A DNA stretch of 64,000 bases from Urinicoccus massiliensis. Its GTDB lineage: Bacteria > Bacillota > Clostridia > Tissierellales > Peptoniphilaceae. This document shows, piece after piece, positions 55,502 through 64,000 of this stretch; within the stretch, counting starts at the first letter, position 1; each line of letters opens with the position of its first letter. The notes under the pieces were generated by a model. That model was given only the letters and a program-made list of their open reading frames with translations. It had not been told where the DNA came from and did no database searches. A program made the position numbers and the translations under genes. Location: positions 267,478-331,477 of the forward strand of contig NZ_LT635492.1 in the NCBI RefSeq assembly GCF_900120405.1, written 5' to 3'.

Positions 55502-56509
55502 CTATAAGAAAAAGACTTCTTCAATTTCGTCTTTGGAATCTCTTGCCATTAAGATTTTAACTGCCTCTAAGGGGTTCTTTCCTTCATATAAGACCCCATA
55601 CAACTTGTTGGTAATGGGCATGTCCACAGATAATTTTTTGGCCAAATCATAAGCAGACTTGGTGGTCTTAATCCCTTCAACAACCATGCCAACTTCATGA
55701 CTGGCTTCTTCAACGCTTAAACCTTGACCAATCAAAATTCCGCATCTTCGATTCCTCGAGTGCATACTGGTACATGTTACAATCAAGTCCCCCATACCGG
55801 CCAAACCGTGAAAAGTTTGAGGGTTCCCTCCCATTTCAATGGCAAGCTTGCTAATTTCGTACATTCCTCGAGTCATGAGAGCAGCCTTGGTATTGTCGCC
55901 AAATTGAAGACCATCACTGATGCCTGCCGCCAAGGCGATAATATTTTTTAAAGCCCCACCTAATTCCACACCTACCAGGTCATGGTTTGTGTAGACTCGA
56001 AAATTCTTGGTTGAAAAGATATTTTGTATCTTATAAGCATAGGACATATCCTGACAAGCTACGGTTACACAGGTTGGAATATCTTTGGCTACTTCTTCCG
56101 CATGGGATGGACCCGATAGACAAACAAAAGGAAGGTCTCCTAAAATTTCCTTTGAAATTTCAGATACTCTCTTAAGGCTCTTGTTTTCAATTCCCTTGGC
56201 CAAATTTACTAGAATAGCATCTTCTTTTAAAGAATATTCTTTGATTTTGCCCAAGACTTCTCGGCAGGCTGATGTGGGCACTGCTAGGACAATCACTTCT
56301 GCTTCTTCAACACAAGCTAAATTAAGCGTATAGGATAAGTTTTGGGGTAGAGAAATACCCGGTAAATAATCAGGATTTTCCTTAGATTCTTGCAAAACTT
56401 TATATTGGTCTTTGGAATTGGTGTACATGACCAGGTCATGGCCCTTGTTTGCCAGGAGTCTTGCAATGGCCGTACCCCAACTTCCAGCACCGAGAACTGC
56501 TATTTTCAT
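55502..56509 (-). CDS. gpsA: Glycerol-3-phosphate dehydrogenase [NAD(P)+]
   Basis: 335 residues from ATG 56509; the earlier in-frame ATG 56515 abuts GGAGG directly and is less likely. NAD-binding GAGSWGTAIA, catalytic Lys in ELGGALKNIIALA, GLAGMGDLIVTC and NRRCG. Supplies sn-glycerol-3-phosphate, the substrate of PlsY encoded upstream. Confidence 0.96.
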   Translation of the reverse strand: MKIAVLGAGSWGTAIARLLANKGHDLVMYTNSKDQYKVLQESKENPDYLPGISLPQNLSYTLNLACVEEAEVIVLAVPTSACREVLGKIKEYSLKEDAILVNLAKGIENKSLKRVSEISKEILGDLPFVCLSGPSHAEEVAKDIPTCVTVACQDMSYAYKIQNIFSTKNFRVYTNHDLVGVELGGALKNIIALAAGISDGLQFGDNTKAALMTRGMYEISKLAIEMGGNPQTFHGLAGMGDLIVTCTSMHSRNRRCGILIGQGLSVEEASHEVGMVVEGIKTTKSAYDLAKKLSVDMPITNKLYGVLYEGKNPLEAVKILMARDSKDEIEEVFFL

Positions 56510-56511
56510 AA

Positions 56512-57102
56512 TCATCCTCCAAGTTTCTTTTCTTCGCCGTGGAGCAACCTCTTAATATTTTCTTTATGGCGATATATTCCCAAAAGACAGGTTAAAAATA
56601 AAAAGACAAATTGGACATCATTGAAGAGTCCCTTGCCCAGGAAAAAATAAAGTACAGGCAGCAGACAATATAAAATAACCGACCACAAACTAATTAGACG
56701 AGTGGCTAAGGCTCCAATTCCCCAAATCAAAATACTAAGTATAGTGGGAAGAAAGCCAATTAACAAGCTAGAACCCATCGTTGTCGCAACCCCCTTGCCT
56801 CCTTTGAAGTGCATATAAAAGGGGAAATCATGACCTATAACGCAAAAAAACATGGAAAGATAGATATAGGATGGGCCGAAAGTATGCTTTACCAGGTAAA
56901 TAGTTAAGACTCCCTTTAAAAAATCAATGAGAAAGGTTAAAAAACCAAACTTAATACCCATAACCCGGATGGCATTTGTCGTTCCTGCATTTCCACTTCC
57001 TTTTGTCCGGATATCCATATTAAAATGGTATTTCCCGATCAAAAAGGACCCAGAAATAGTTCCCATTAAGTAAGAAAATATTACCACAAATAGTGTTGCC
57101 AT
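56512..57102 (-). CDS. plsY: Acyl-phosphate glycerol-3-phosphate acyltransferase PlsY
   Basis: 196 residues, about five transmembrane helices. Conserved loops GSGNAGTTNAIRVMG and HFKGGKGVATTMG. First acylation step of phospholipid synthesis. Lies between der and gpsA, the classical der-plsY-gpsA arrangement of Firmicutes. Confidence 0.97.
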   Translation of the reverse strand: MATLFVVIFSYLMGTISGSFLIGKYHFNMDIRTKGSGNAGTTNAIRVMGIKFGFLTFLIDFLKGVLTIYLVKHTFGPSYIYLSMFFCVIGHDFPFYMHFKGGKGVATTMGSSLLIGFLPTILSILIWGIGALATRLISLWSVILYCLLPVLYFFLGKGLFNDVQFVFLFLTCLLGIYRHKENIKRLLHGEEKKLGG

Positions 57103-57103
57103 C

Positions 57104-58426
57104 TTAGTCGGAGTCCTTTCCTCTGGATTTATAATTAAAGGTCAAGGGGACTCCATCAAAAGAAAAGGACTTGCGAATTTGATTTTCTAAAAACCTACGG
57201 TAGGTAAAGTGAAATAATTCAGGGTCATTGACGTAAAAATTAAATTTAGGAGGCCTTGTGGAAACTTGAGATCCATAAAACAGCTTCCCTCTTCTTCCCT
57301 TGTCTGATGGCGGTTGATTCATCAATACCGCTTGATTTAAGAGGTCATTTAAGACCCCTGTAGGAATTCTCAAACTATAATTATTGTTGACAATATTAAT
57401 AAGGTCTAAAAGTTGTGTAACTCTTTGGCCTGTTTTGGCAGAAATAAAAACAAGAGGGGCATAATTGGCAAAGGACAACTTTTCCCTAATTTCCTTTTCA
57501 TAGGCCCGCATGGTATTTGTTTCTTTTTCAACAGCATCCCATTTGTTCACTGCAATAATCAAACCCTTATTTTGGTCATGGGCATAGCCCATAATTTTGG
57601 TGTCCTGTTCTGAAATGCCTTCTGTTGCATCTACCATCAAGACACAAATATGGGACCGATCAATGGCGGACAGGGTTCGAACAGCAGAATACCTTTCGAT
57701 TTTCTCTTCAATCTTCTTCCTTTTCCTAAGACCTGCCGTGTCTACAAAGATGTAGTCTGTGTCCCTGTAAGTGAAATAGGAATCAATAGAATCCCTTGTC
57801 GTTCCCGGAATATTAGTTACAATATTTCTATTTTCTCCAAGAATATGATTAATCAAGGACGACTTCCCAACATTGGGCTTGCCTATAAAGCTGACACGAA
57901 TTTTGGGGTCATCTTCATCGGGATCCACGATAGGAAAGTCTTCAATTACCTGGTCTAGGAGGTCCCCAATTCCTTGTCCTTGCTCTGCGCTGACAAAGAC
58001 AGGTTCGCCAAAACCCAACTCATAAAAGTCATACATATTTTCTTTTGTTTTTTTAGAGTCTAGTTTATTAACAGCCAAGATCACTTTTTTATTGGTTTGT
58101 CTCAAGCGGTTTGCCAGGTCTCGATCCATGGCAGTAACTGATTCTACACCATCCACTAGAAAGATAATCACATTTGAAGTTTCCAGGGCAATATCGGCTT
58201 GAAGGCGGATATTTTTCATAAAGGTATCGTCGGATTTGACATCCAAGCCACCGGTATCTATTAAGATGAATTCCCGCCCCAACCAGGAAGCCCGTCCATA
58301 AATCCGGTCTCTAGTTACACCTGGGGTATCCTCTGTAATGGATATTCTTTGCCCCACAATTTTATTAAATAAAGAAGACTTCCCTACATTAGGCTTTCCT
58401 ACTATACATACAATTTGATCACTCAT
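57104..58426 (-). CDS. der: Ribosome assembly GTPase Der (EngA)
   Basis: 440 residues with two tandem GTPase domains (GKPNVGKSS at both starts; DTPGVTRD and NIPGTTRDS G2 regions; VNKLD and VNKWD) and a C-terminal KH-like domain. Needed for 50S maturation. Overlaps the DUF512 gene by 8 bases. Confidence 0.97.
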   Translation of the reverse strand: MSDQIVCIVGKPNVGKSSLFNKIVGQRISITEDTPGVTRDRIYGRASWLGREFILIDTGGLDVKSDDTFMKNIRLQADIALETSNVIIFLVDGVESVTAMDRDLANRLRQTNKKVILAVNKLDSKKTKENMYDFYELGFGEPVFVSAEQGQGIGDLLDQVIEDFPIVDPDEDDPKIRVSFIGKPNVGKSSLINHILGENRNIVTNIPGTTRDSIDSYFTYRDTDYIFVDTAGLRKRKKIEEKIERYSAVRTLSAIDRSHICVLMVDATEGISEQDTKIMGYAHDQNKGLIIAVNKWDAVEKETNTMRAYEKEIREKLSFANYAPLVFISAKTGQRVTQLLDLINIVNNNYSLRIPTGVLNDLLNQAVLMNQPPSDKGRRGKLFYGSQVSTRPPKFNFYVNDPELFHFTYRRFLENQIRKSFSFDGVPLTFNYKSRGKDSD

Positions 58427-59774
58427 TATCGATCACCTTTTCTAATTCATTTATAAATTTAAACCCATCCCATGGTCCTAGATAGATTTCTTGTTTTAAC
58501 TGTTTTGATAAAGATTCATCTGTTTGGTCATCCAAAGTAATGAGCATATCTTCACGAAACATATTCCTGGGTAACATTATAGCATCTGCCTGGACCCCTT
58601 TCAATTGGTCCAAGACATCATAGCCGGTTAACAAGCCCGAAACATTTACAGACTGGCCAAAAAAGTTATTTTTCACCGGATAGACTTCTATGGATAAGTT
58701 TGAAATGGCCGATTCCAGCCAGGCCTTCACCTTTAGCATGGTTTCCTTGGACAGGGTGGAAGTTACAAAGGCTATTGTTACTTTTTTTCCGGAAATTTTC
58801 TTGTTGAGTTTGTTTTTGTGCTTTTGAATTCCTTGATAGACTTCTTCTAAAAAAGATCTTGTCATCCCAACGCCATTTTCTATTTGGGGGTAGCCCTCAT
58901 AGGCTTCCTCACTGGGAAGAGGTCTTTTGGCCTTTAAATAAAATTCATCTGACAAGAAAAAAAGCCTTGTTCCAATGGTTTCCAAGCATTTTTTTTGCAT
59001 CTTTTCAACTTGATCAATGACTTTTAAAAGTTCATTCTCTCTAAATTCCCTCAAGGAGAATAAATTTTTCCGATGCCTTGTAAGGCCTACAGGGACAATG
59101 GCAACAGATTGGAGGGTTGGGTAAAGATTATAGAGGTCCTCCATGGTCCTGTCCAACTCTTCCCCATCATTCATCTCCGGAATCAAAACAATTTGTCCAT
59201 TTATTTCAAGATTGACTTCATGAAATCTTTTTAAGGTATCTAAAATCTTACCTGCTTCCCGATGTCCCAACATTCTCCTTCTGAGATTGGGATTTGTTGT
59301 GTGAATGGACACATTTACTGGGCTAATCCGGTATTGGATCATCCGGTTTATTTCATCTTGGGACATGTTTGTCAGAGTGATGAAGTTCCCTTGTAAAAAG
59401 GATAGGCGAGAATCGTCATCTTTAAAGTAGAGGGTTGACCTTAAGTTTTTGGGAAGTTGGTCGATAAAGCAAAATACACAATGGTTGGAGCAAGACTTGG
59501 CATGGTCGATTAAGGGGTTGGAAAAATCCAGACCCAGGTCTTCGTCATAGTCTTTCTCGATGTCAAAAATAATGGCTTCTCCAGATTTTTTCTCAATTTC
59601 CAGCTCAATCTGTTCATCGTGAATTAAAAATCTATAGTCAATAACATCCTTTATCTTTTGACCATTAATGGATATGAGTTGGTCTCCTTCTTCTAATCCA
59701 ATTTCAGAGGCAATGGTATCTGGAAGAACTGTTTGAATTGTGTTTTGAAAATTATAGCTGTTTTTTATTTCCAT
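58419..59774 (-). CDS. DUF512 family protein (PDZ + radical-SAM-like)
   Basis: 451 residues. N-terminal PDZ-like domain (DTIASEIGLEEGDQLISING), then a radical-SAM-type cysteine set C95-x3-C99-x2-C102 (CSNHCVFCFID) with LPKNLRSTLYFKDDD, and the C-terminal DUF512 domain (YEGYPQIENGVGM, PRNMFRED). The family sits immediately upstream of der in Clostridia; the reaction is unknown. Confidence 0.93.
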   Translation of the reverse strand: MEIKNSYNFQNTIQTVLPDTIASEIGLEEGDQLISINGQKIKDVIDYRFLIHDEQIELEIEKKSGEAIIFDIEKDYDEDLGLDFSNPLIDHAKSCSNHCVFCFIDQLPKNLRSTLYFKDDDSRLSFLQGNFITLTNMSQDEINRMIQYRISPVNVSIHTTNPNLRRRMLGHREAGKILDTLKRFHEVNLEINGQIVLIPEMNDGEELDRTMEDLYNLYPTLQSVAIVPVGLTRHRKNLFSLREFRENELLKVIDQVEKMQKKCLETIGTRLFFLSDEFYLKAKRPLPSEEAYEGYPQIENGVGMTRSFLEEVYQGIQKHKNKLNKKISGKKVTIAFVTSTLSKETMLKVKAWLESAISNLSIEVYPVKNNFFGQSVNVSGLLTGYDVLDQLKGVQADAIMLPRNMFREDMLITLDDQTDESLSKQLKQEIYLGPWDGFKFINELEKVIDNE

Positions 59775-59793
59775 TCATTGTCTCCTAAACTTT

Positions 59794-61026
59794 TTATTTA
59801 TAGAGAGGGTGTTTTTGACACAAGTCTTTGACCATCTTTAGGGATTCTTGACAAGACAAGCGATCCTTTAAGAGGCCCGAGATAATTTGACCTACCACGG
59901 TAAAGTCTTCTTCATCAAATCCCCGACTTGTCATGGCTGCTGTTCCAATCCGGATACCACTGGTTACAAAGGGAGATTGGGTTTCGTTAGGAATGGTGTT
60001 TTTATTGACAGCCAGGCCACCCTTACCCAAGAGAGCTTCTGCATCTTTACCTGTAATTCCCAAAGAGGTTAAATTCATTAAGATTAAATGGTTGTCTGTT
60101 CCCTTAGTACAAAGGTCAATGCCATCATCCATGAGGCTTTTGGCCAGGGCCTTAGCATTTTTTATCACTTGTTCTTGGTAGTCCTTAAAGGATGGATCTA
60201 AGGCCTCTTTAAAACTAACAGCCTTGGCAGCAATAATATGCATCAAGGGCCCTCCTTGAAGACCTGGAAAAACCGCCTTGTCAATGGCCTTGGCAAATTC
60301 TTCCTTGCACAGGATAGCCCCACCTCTTGGCCCTCTCAAGGTCTTGTGAGTGGTTGTTGTTACAACATCTGCATAGGGAACGGGGCTCATGTGGTGCCCC
60401 GTAGCAACAAGGCCTGCAATATGGGCCATGTCAACCATTAAAAGAGCACCTGTTTCATGGGCAATTTCGCCAAATTTTTCAAAATCAATTTTTCGTGGAT
60501 AAGCAGAAGCTCCAGCTACGATTAATTTTGGCTTATGCTTTTTAGCTGCGGCATAAACTTGGTCGTAGTCAATTCTTTCTGTTTTTTCATCTACCCCGTA
60601 GTCAACAAAGTTAAAATATTTCCCGGAGATATTTACAGGACTTCCATGGGTTAAGTGACCTCCGTGAGATAGGTTCATGCCCAAAACAGTATCTCCCGGA
60701 TTTAACAGGGCCACATAAACAGCCAAGTTTGCATTTGCTCCAGAATGGGGTTGGACGTTGACGTGGTCTGCTTGGTAGAGTTTTTTCAACCGATCTCGAG
60801 CCAATTCCTCTGCCAGATCAACTACCTCGCAGCCCCCATAGTATCTTTTACCGGGGTAACCTTCTGCATATTTATTCGTTAAGGCACTTCCCATAGCTTC
60901 TAAAACGGCCTTGGATACAAAATTTTCAGATGCAATTAATTCAATATGGTTTTCTTGTCGGTCAACTTCTTTTTGAATAATTTCATATATTTCCTTGTCT
61001 ACCAATTGTAAATTTTGGGTATTCAT
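59794..61026 (-). CDS. glyA: Serine hydroxymethyltransferase
   Basis: 410 residues. PLP lysine in [15 protein letters not shown]-terminal [19 protein letters not shown] and PHSGANAN. Interconverts serine and glycine with tetrahydrofolate. Gap of 19 bases to the DUF512 gene. Confidence 0.97.
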   Translation of the reverse strand: MNTQNLQLVDKEIYEIIQKEVDRQENHIELIASENFVSKAVLEAMGSALTNKYAEGYPGKRYYGGCEVVDLAEELARDRLKKLYQADHVNVQPHSGANANLAVYVALLNPGDTVLGMNLSHGGHLTHGSPVNISGKYFNFVDYGVDEKTERIDYDQVYAAAKKHKPKLIVAGASAYPRKIDFEKFGEIAHETGALLMVDMAHIAGLVATGHHMSPVPYADVVTTTTHKTLRGPRGGAILCKEEFAKAIDKAVFPGLQGGPLMHIIAAKAVSFKEALDPSFKDYQEQVIKNAKALAKSLMDDGIDLCTKGTDNHLILMNLTSLGITGKDAEALLGKGGLAVNKNTIPNETQSPFVTSGIRIGTAAMTSRGFDEEDFTVVGQIISGLLKDRLSCQESLKMVKDLCQKHPLYK

Positions 61027-61044
61027 GCTTAATCCTCTCTTCCA

Positions 61045-61587
61045 TTAATATGTATCATTGATGTATTTAGAAATTAGTGAAGGGCGTTTATTGATATCAA
61101 ATAGGCCCTTGTCGCATAAAATCTTGCGTATCTTTGGAGACATTGAGTGAAAAATAGCTTCCTTCTGTCTAAGCGCAACAATTTCAAAGAGTTTATTATC
61201 CAGCCTCTTAGAATCCGTCCTTATGGGATAGGCCTGAATAAATTCATAATTTAAAAGTTCTAAAATCCGGCAGACAACACCATCTTTTTTTTCATAAAAA
61301 GAATTCCCTAAAGAGGAATAATGGTTGTAGGACCTTTTGTTTTTCTTATTTTTTTTGCATTGGCCAGCAAGCATGGAGTAGTGCTTGGCCATGCAATTAT
61401 AATATTGGTAATTAAAAAGCGCTTTTTCAAAACTGTCGACCCTTACATAGGGACCACTCATTTGATGGGCCAGTTGAAAGTTATTAAGGATGAATTCTCG
61501 TTTTGACATTTCGCCCCTGGTATAGTCTGCAATTAACTTAGACCTTCTCTTATAAAATTTTAAGGCCTGTCTATTCTCTGTATCCAT
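61045..61587 (-). CDS. Conserved hypothetical protein (DUF6648-like), 180 residues
   Basis: Soluble, very basic and Tyr-rich, with several Cys; segments FNYQYYNCMAKHYSMLAGQ and KRSYNHYSSLGNSFYEKKD. I associate the pattern with DUF6648, but this is a recollection rather than a search. No catalytic motif. GGGG precedes the ATG; 11 bases after a 28-residue membrane-peptide gene and 18 bases before glyA. Confidence 0.78.
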   Translation of the reverse strand: MDTENRQALKFYKRRSKLIADYTRGEMSKREFILNNFQLAHQMSGPYVRVDSFEKALFNYQYYNCMAKHYSMLAGQCKKNKKNKRSYNHYSSLGNSFYEKKDGVVCRILELLNYEFIQAYPIRTDSKRLDNKLFEIVALRQKEAIFHSMSPKIRKILCDKGLFDINKRPSLISKYINDTY

Positions 61588-61598
61588 AGTTTCCCCAA

Positions 61599-61685
61599 TT
61601 AATAAATTGTTAAAAGTATCGGCACAATCATACTTAAGGCAATTAACACTGCCAAAATACGAACAATTAACTTATGGTTGCTCAT
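61599..61685 (-). CDS. Very small single-pass membrane protein (28 residues)
   Basis: MSNHKLIVRILAVLIALSMI followed by VPILLTIY: a short basic N-terminus and one hydrophobic helix to the C-terminus. A G-rich ribosome site (GGGGGTGG) lies just upstream of two consecutive ATGs (61688 and 61685). The layout resembles the short Gram-positive membrane proteins of the Prli42/DUF4044 kind, but no homology is claimed. It follows a terminator and precedes the DUF6648-like gene. Confidence 0.6.
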   Translation of the reverse strand: MSNHKLIVRILAVLIALSMIVPILLTIY

Positions 61686-61705
61686 CATCCACCCCCCCTG
61701 CATAT

Positions 61706-61735
61706 AAAACCGAAAGACCGGGATAACCCGGTCTT
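61706..61735 (-). terminator. Intrinsic terminator after the P-loop protein gene
   Basis: AAGACCGGG-TTAT-CCCGGTCTT (61714-61735) followed by TCGGTTTTAT on the minus strand. The next gene starts about 20 bases later, so read-through must feed the glyA-rluD run or a promoter overlaps this stretch. Confidence 0.7.
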
Positions 61736-61737
61736 GA

Positions 61738-62166
61738 TTAATCTTCTAAAGTTACCTCTTCAGAACATGCTTGTAATTTTTCAGGCAGGTCTTTTGTCAA
61801 GCAATCCACGTTAATGAATATTCGTCTTTCTTTAATCTCTTCGATGGAAGAAAGTTTGTCATAAAGTGTTTCAAGATTGTCCTTGTTTAAGTCAATAATC
61901 TTATAGACGCTATCAATATAAATTTTTTCCAAGTCAAAGTCCATTGCCATTAAACCACATATAAACCCACAAAGGGAGTCAATATTGGTTAACTTATAGT
62001 CTTGGGCGTTAATTAAGCGAATTTGATAGTCAAGGCTGAAGATGTGGTCATCATCAACATCTACAAAAGCAATGTTTCCATTGCCAGACTTTAAGTCTTC
62101 ATTTGCATTATCAATGAGCCATTTTGTTTTTCCTGATCCTTTTGCACCTACAATAAATTTTATCAT
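61738..62166 (-). CDS. Small P-loop ATP-binding protein
   Basis: 142 residues from ATG 62166 (AAGGAAGGAT upstream; the TTG six codons earlier overlaps that site). Walker A GAKGSGKT at residues 7-14, then VDVDDDHIFSL and FDLEKIYIDSVYKI, a probable Walker B-like strand ending in D. In Clostridia similar short proteins are annotated as twitching-motility or ATP-binding proteins without evidence. Function unknown. Confidence 0.82.
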   Translation of the reverse strand: MIKFIVGAKGSGKTKWLIDNANEDLKSGNGNIAFVDVDDDHIFSLDYQIRLINAQDYKLTNIDSLCGFICGLMAMDFDLEKIYIDSVYKIIDLNKDNLETLYDKLSSIEEIKERRIFINVDCLTKDLPEKLQACSEEVTLED

Positions 62167-62190
62167 GGTTATCCTTCCTTTCAATCCATT

Positions 62191-63129
62191 CTATCTAATA
62201 GAACTTCCCTGTTCTATAGATTGCATATTCATTTGATCGATAATTTCATCTCGAATCTTCCACCAAGATTCTCCAAAATTACAAAAGCGACTTGCTTCCT
62301 TTGGAGCCCGACCAATAATCCTTTGGACAACAATATTCGGGTCCAAATGAGACAAAAATAGAATCACCCTCTTTTGAAAGGTCTCCTTGTTTAAAAGGGC
62401 AACCTCCCCGTTTAAAAGCATTTTTTCCAAAGTAGTATTTTTTAGTACATAAAGTGAATGCAACTTCACCTCATCTACTTGCAAGGCATTTAAGATTTTA
62501 GCAGCCTCGATAATATCCAATTCATCATCCCAAGGCAAGTCCATAATTAAATGAACCCCTATGCGAAAGGGATACTTTTTCAATCTTAGAACTCCTTCAA
62601 TGAAATCAGATAGGTAGTGGCCTCGGTTGAGGATTTTTAAGGTGTGGTTATTTACACTTTGTAGGCCCAGTTCAAAACAAACGTCCAAGCCTTGACAAGT
62701 CTCTTCAGTTGCCAACAAATACTCCTCCCCTAAAAAGTCGGGACGGGTGGATATATTGACTCCAACAATATTTTCCAGACGACAATCGGCTAAAGCTCTC
62801 TGGTAAGAAGCTAAGGGTTGGTAGGTATTTGTAAAATTTTGAAAATAGGCGATAAACTTATTAGCATGATACTTCTTGCCAATGTAAGCCATATTTGTAA
62901 GAAGCTGGTCCCGGACACTTAATTGCTCTAGGTTTTCAAAGGACCCACCTTCTTCCCCGCAAAAGATACAGCCCCCATAGGCGCAAGTTCCATCTCTATT
63001 GGGACAAGTCAAATTTAGCTTAACTGGTAACTTATAAACCTTTTGACCATACTTTTCTTTTAGGTAGTCACTATATTGTCTATAGGGTACCTTATTCTTC
63101 TTCAATTGGGAATTGTCTTTCAAACTCAT
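62191..63129 (-). CDS. TIGR01212-type radical SAM protein (YhcC family)
   Basis: 312 residues. Signature CPNRDGTCAYGGCIFCGEEGGS with cluster cysteines C42, C54 and C57; YFQNFTNTYQP, NISTRPDF, LGLQSVNNHTLKILNRGH and HLIMDLPWDD follow. The substrate of this conserved family is not known. The ATG at 63129 overlaps the DUF1292 gene by 38 bases; TTG at 63105 is an alternative closer to the family's usual N-terminus. Confidence 0.92.
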   Translation of the reverse strand: MSLKDNSQLKKNKVPYRQYSDYLKEKYGQKVYKLPVKLNLTCPNRDGTCAYGGCIFCGEEGGSFENLEQLSVRDQLLTNMAYIGKKYHANKFIAYFQNFTNTYQPLASYQRALADCRLENIVGVNISTRPDFLGEEYLLATEETCQGLDVCFELGLQSVNNHTLKILNRGHYLSDFIEGVLRLKKYPFRIGVHLIMDLPWDDELDIIEAAKILNALQVDEVKLHSLYVLKNTTLEKMLLNGEVALLNKETFQKRVILFLSHLDPNIVVQRIIGRAPKEASRFCNFGESWWKIRDEIIDQMNMQSIEQGSSIR

Positions 63130-63430
63130 CCGCTACTGAATCAAAGTCCTCTTCGTCAATTAATCTCAGGTCAATTTCGTCATCATCTAATTCCTCATAT
63201 TCATATAAAAGAAGACCTTCTTCTTCCTCCATATCATCTTCAGGAACCAAAGCGATGTAAGATTTTCCGTTAAAATCAAAGGTTGCATAAACAATGCAAT
63301 CTAGACTTTCCCCATCTTCTAAATCTAAATGAATAACAGGATATTCTTCTTCATGGTGGTTGTGGCCACCACAGCATTCATGGTTATGATCGTGGTCATG
63401 GTCATGGTGACAGTTTTCGTGATTTGCCAT
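63092..63430 (-). CDS. DUF1292 protein with His-rich N-terminus
   Basis: 112 residues. The first 28 residues contain ten His and three Cys (NHENCHHDHDHDHNHECCGG), a likely metal-binding tail. The DUF1292 domain follows (VIHLDLEDGESLDCIVYATFDFNGKSYIALVPED, LLLYEYEE) and the C-terminus is very acidic. Function unknown; common in Firmicutes. AAAGGAG precedes the ATG and the 5' leader can form a small hairpin (63468-63488). Confidence 0.9.
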   Translation of the reverse strand: MANHENCHHDHDHDHNHECCGGHNHHEEEYPVIHLDLEDGESLDCIVYATFDFNGKSYIALVPEDDMEEEEGLLLYEYEELDDDEIDLRLIDEEDFDSVADEFERQFPIEEE

Positions 63431-63498
63431 AAAATTCTCCTTTAAATATACTAAATTTGTTTGAAATTAGATAGCTCCTATAACTATCTCTTATTTTT

Positions 63499-63504
63499 AT
63501 TATA
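63499..63504 (-). promoter_or_regulatory. Possible -10 of the DUF1292 operon
   Basis: Minus strand TATAAT about 70 bases upstream of the ATG in a very A+T-rich gap (63431-63553). No good -35, so weakly supported. Confidence 0.4.
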
Positions 63505-63553
63505 CTAAAAATAGAGCAAATTATATAGCTATTTCAGTAAAATATTCAGGGGA

Positions 63554-64000
63554 TTAATAATAAGTTACTGTGTATTCTTTTTTCAGGTCTTCGATTTTGT
63601 TCAAATAAGCCTCTTTTTGCTTTAACCTCAAGGCCTCTTGCATGCAAAGATCTTTCACTTCATCGAATTCTTTTTGACGACCGTCTTTACGGTCATGTAA
63701 TTGAATGATATGGTAGCCAAATTCAGTTTTAATTGGCTCAGAAATGGTCCCAACTTCCATGGAAAAGACCGCTTCATCAAAAGGTTTCACCATTTGACCC
63801 GGTCTAAAAGTGCCTAAATTCCCACCATTTTCCTTAGAAGGACAAGTTGAATATTCTTTGGCCAATTTTTCAAAGTTTTCTCCCTTATCCAAGGCCGCCT
63901 TAATTTCCTTAGCCTTTTCTTCTGTTTCCACTAGAATATGGCTAGCTGTAGCCGAAGCATCTTGATTGAATAGTTTTTTATTCTTCTCATAATAATCCCT
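63554..64000 (-). CDS. PpiC-type peptidyl-prolyl cis-trans isomerase (5' end outside window)
   Basis: The frame is open from the right edge to the stop at 63554 (148 codons visible); the GTG at 63931 is internal, because the upstream codons encode YYEKNKKLFNQDASATASHIL, the normal lead-in to a parvulin domain. Domain hallmarks: ASHILVETEEKAKEI, FEKLAKEYSTCPS, NGGNLGTFRPGQMVKPFDEAVF and TEFGYHIIQLHDR. Likely a PrsA-like or trigger-type foldase. Whether it carries a signal peptide or lipobox lies outside the window. Confidence 0.93.
   Translation of the reverse strand, partial: RDYYEKNKKLFNQDASATASHILVETEEKAKEIKAALDKGENFEKLAKEYSTCPSKENGGNLGTFRPGQMVKPFDEAVFSMEVGTISEPIKTEFGYHIIQLHDRKDGRQKEFDEVKDLCMQEALRLKQKEAYLNKIEDLKKEYTVTYY

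Overview
The window is a gene-dense, A+T-rich stretch of a bacterial chromosome. Gene content points to an anaerobic low-GC Gram-positive of the Clostridia/Tissierellia type. The indicators are a six-cysteine SCIFF peptide with its radical-SAM maturase, a HydA/NuoE-type thioredoxin-like Fe-S subunit, rubrerythrin, HemZ, an mtgA-free FtsW/PBP pair, the ylm-type cluster (ylmE-sepF-ylmH-lspA-rluD) and the rpmE-yqhQ-prmC-prfA order. A member of or near Peptoniphilaceae is plausible, but this is inference only. Almost every gene lies on the minus strand; the plus-strand exceptions are recX-yazA-thrE and one nucleoside phosphorylase. No rRNA, tRNA, CRISPR array or prophage was seen.

Layout by coordinate (minus-strand operons are transcribed right to left). 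1-976: end of a NuoE-type redox operon. 1129-9089: miaB-mutS-mutL-miaA-ynbB, tRNA modification plus mismatch repair, bounded by a promoter near 9130 and a terminator near 1120. 9226-11602: a small DUF6110-like protein plus a P1B-type metal ATPase, behind a promoter that overlaps a 17-bp palindrome. 11772-12317: rubrerythrin. 12525-15536: rpmE-yqhQ-prmC-prfA. 15633-21585: FHA protein, ftsW, PBP, ispD, ispF, transaldolase-like aldolase and glpX. 21720-23802 (+): recX, GIY-YIG protein and a split ThrE exporter. About 23860-24570: an IS200-type element. 24606-28705: aspS, rseC-like gene and two unknown membrane-anchored proteins.

28763-44009 is a run of 15 genes on one strand: ruvC, ruvA, ruvB, spoIID-like, queA, tgt, yajC, scfA (SCIFF), scfB, recJ, rel, dtd, an MBL hydrolase, hemZ and an atypical MurE-like ligase. 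A hairpin just after scfA probably lets the peptide be made in excess of its maturase. 44127-49638: lineage-type unknown genes, a lipoprotein, a two-component system, an HD phosphohydrolase and an eIF2B/MtnA-family protein. The last is divergent from a methylthioadenosine-phosphorylase-family gene at 49744-50481.

50526-50894 has no convincing gene but is not empty. It holds a well-formed cobalamin riboswitch on the minus strand (50695-50855) with its own consensus promoter and an intrinsic terminator. It points at the 3' end of the convergent phosphorylase gene, with no target gene in between. I consider this orphan riboswitch RNA the most interesting object in the window.

50895-63430 is a second long minus-strand run: DUF1292, a TIGR01212-type radical SAM protein, a P-loop protein, a tiny membrane peptide, an unknown gene, glyA, a DUF512/PDZ radical-SAM protein, der, plsY, gpsA, an HlyD-like protein, ylmE, sepF, ylmH, lspA and rluD. 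The right edge cuts a PpiC-type peptidyl-prolyl isomerase gene.
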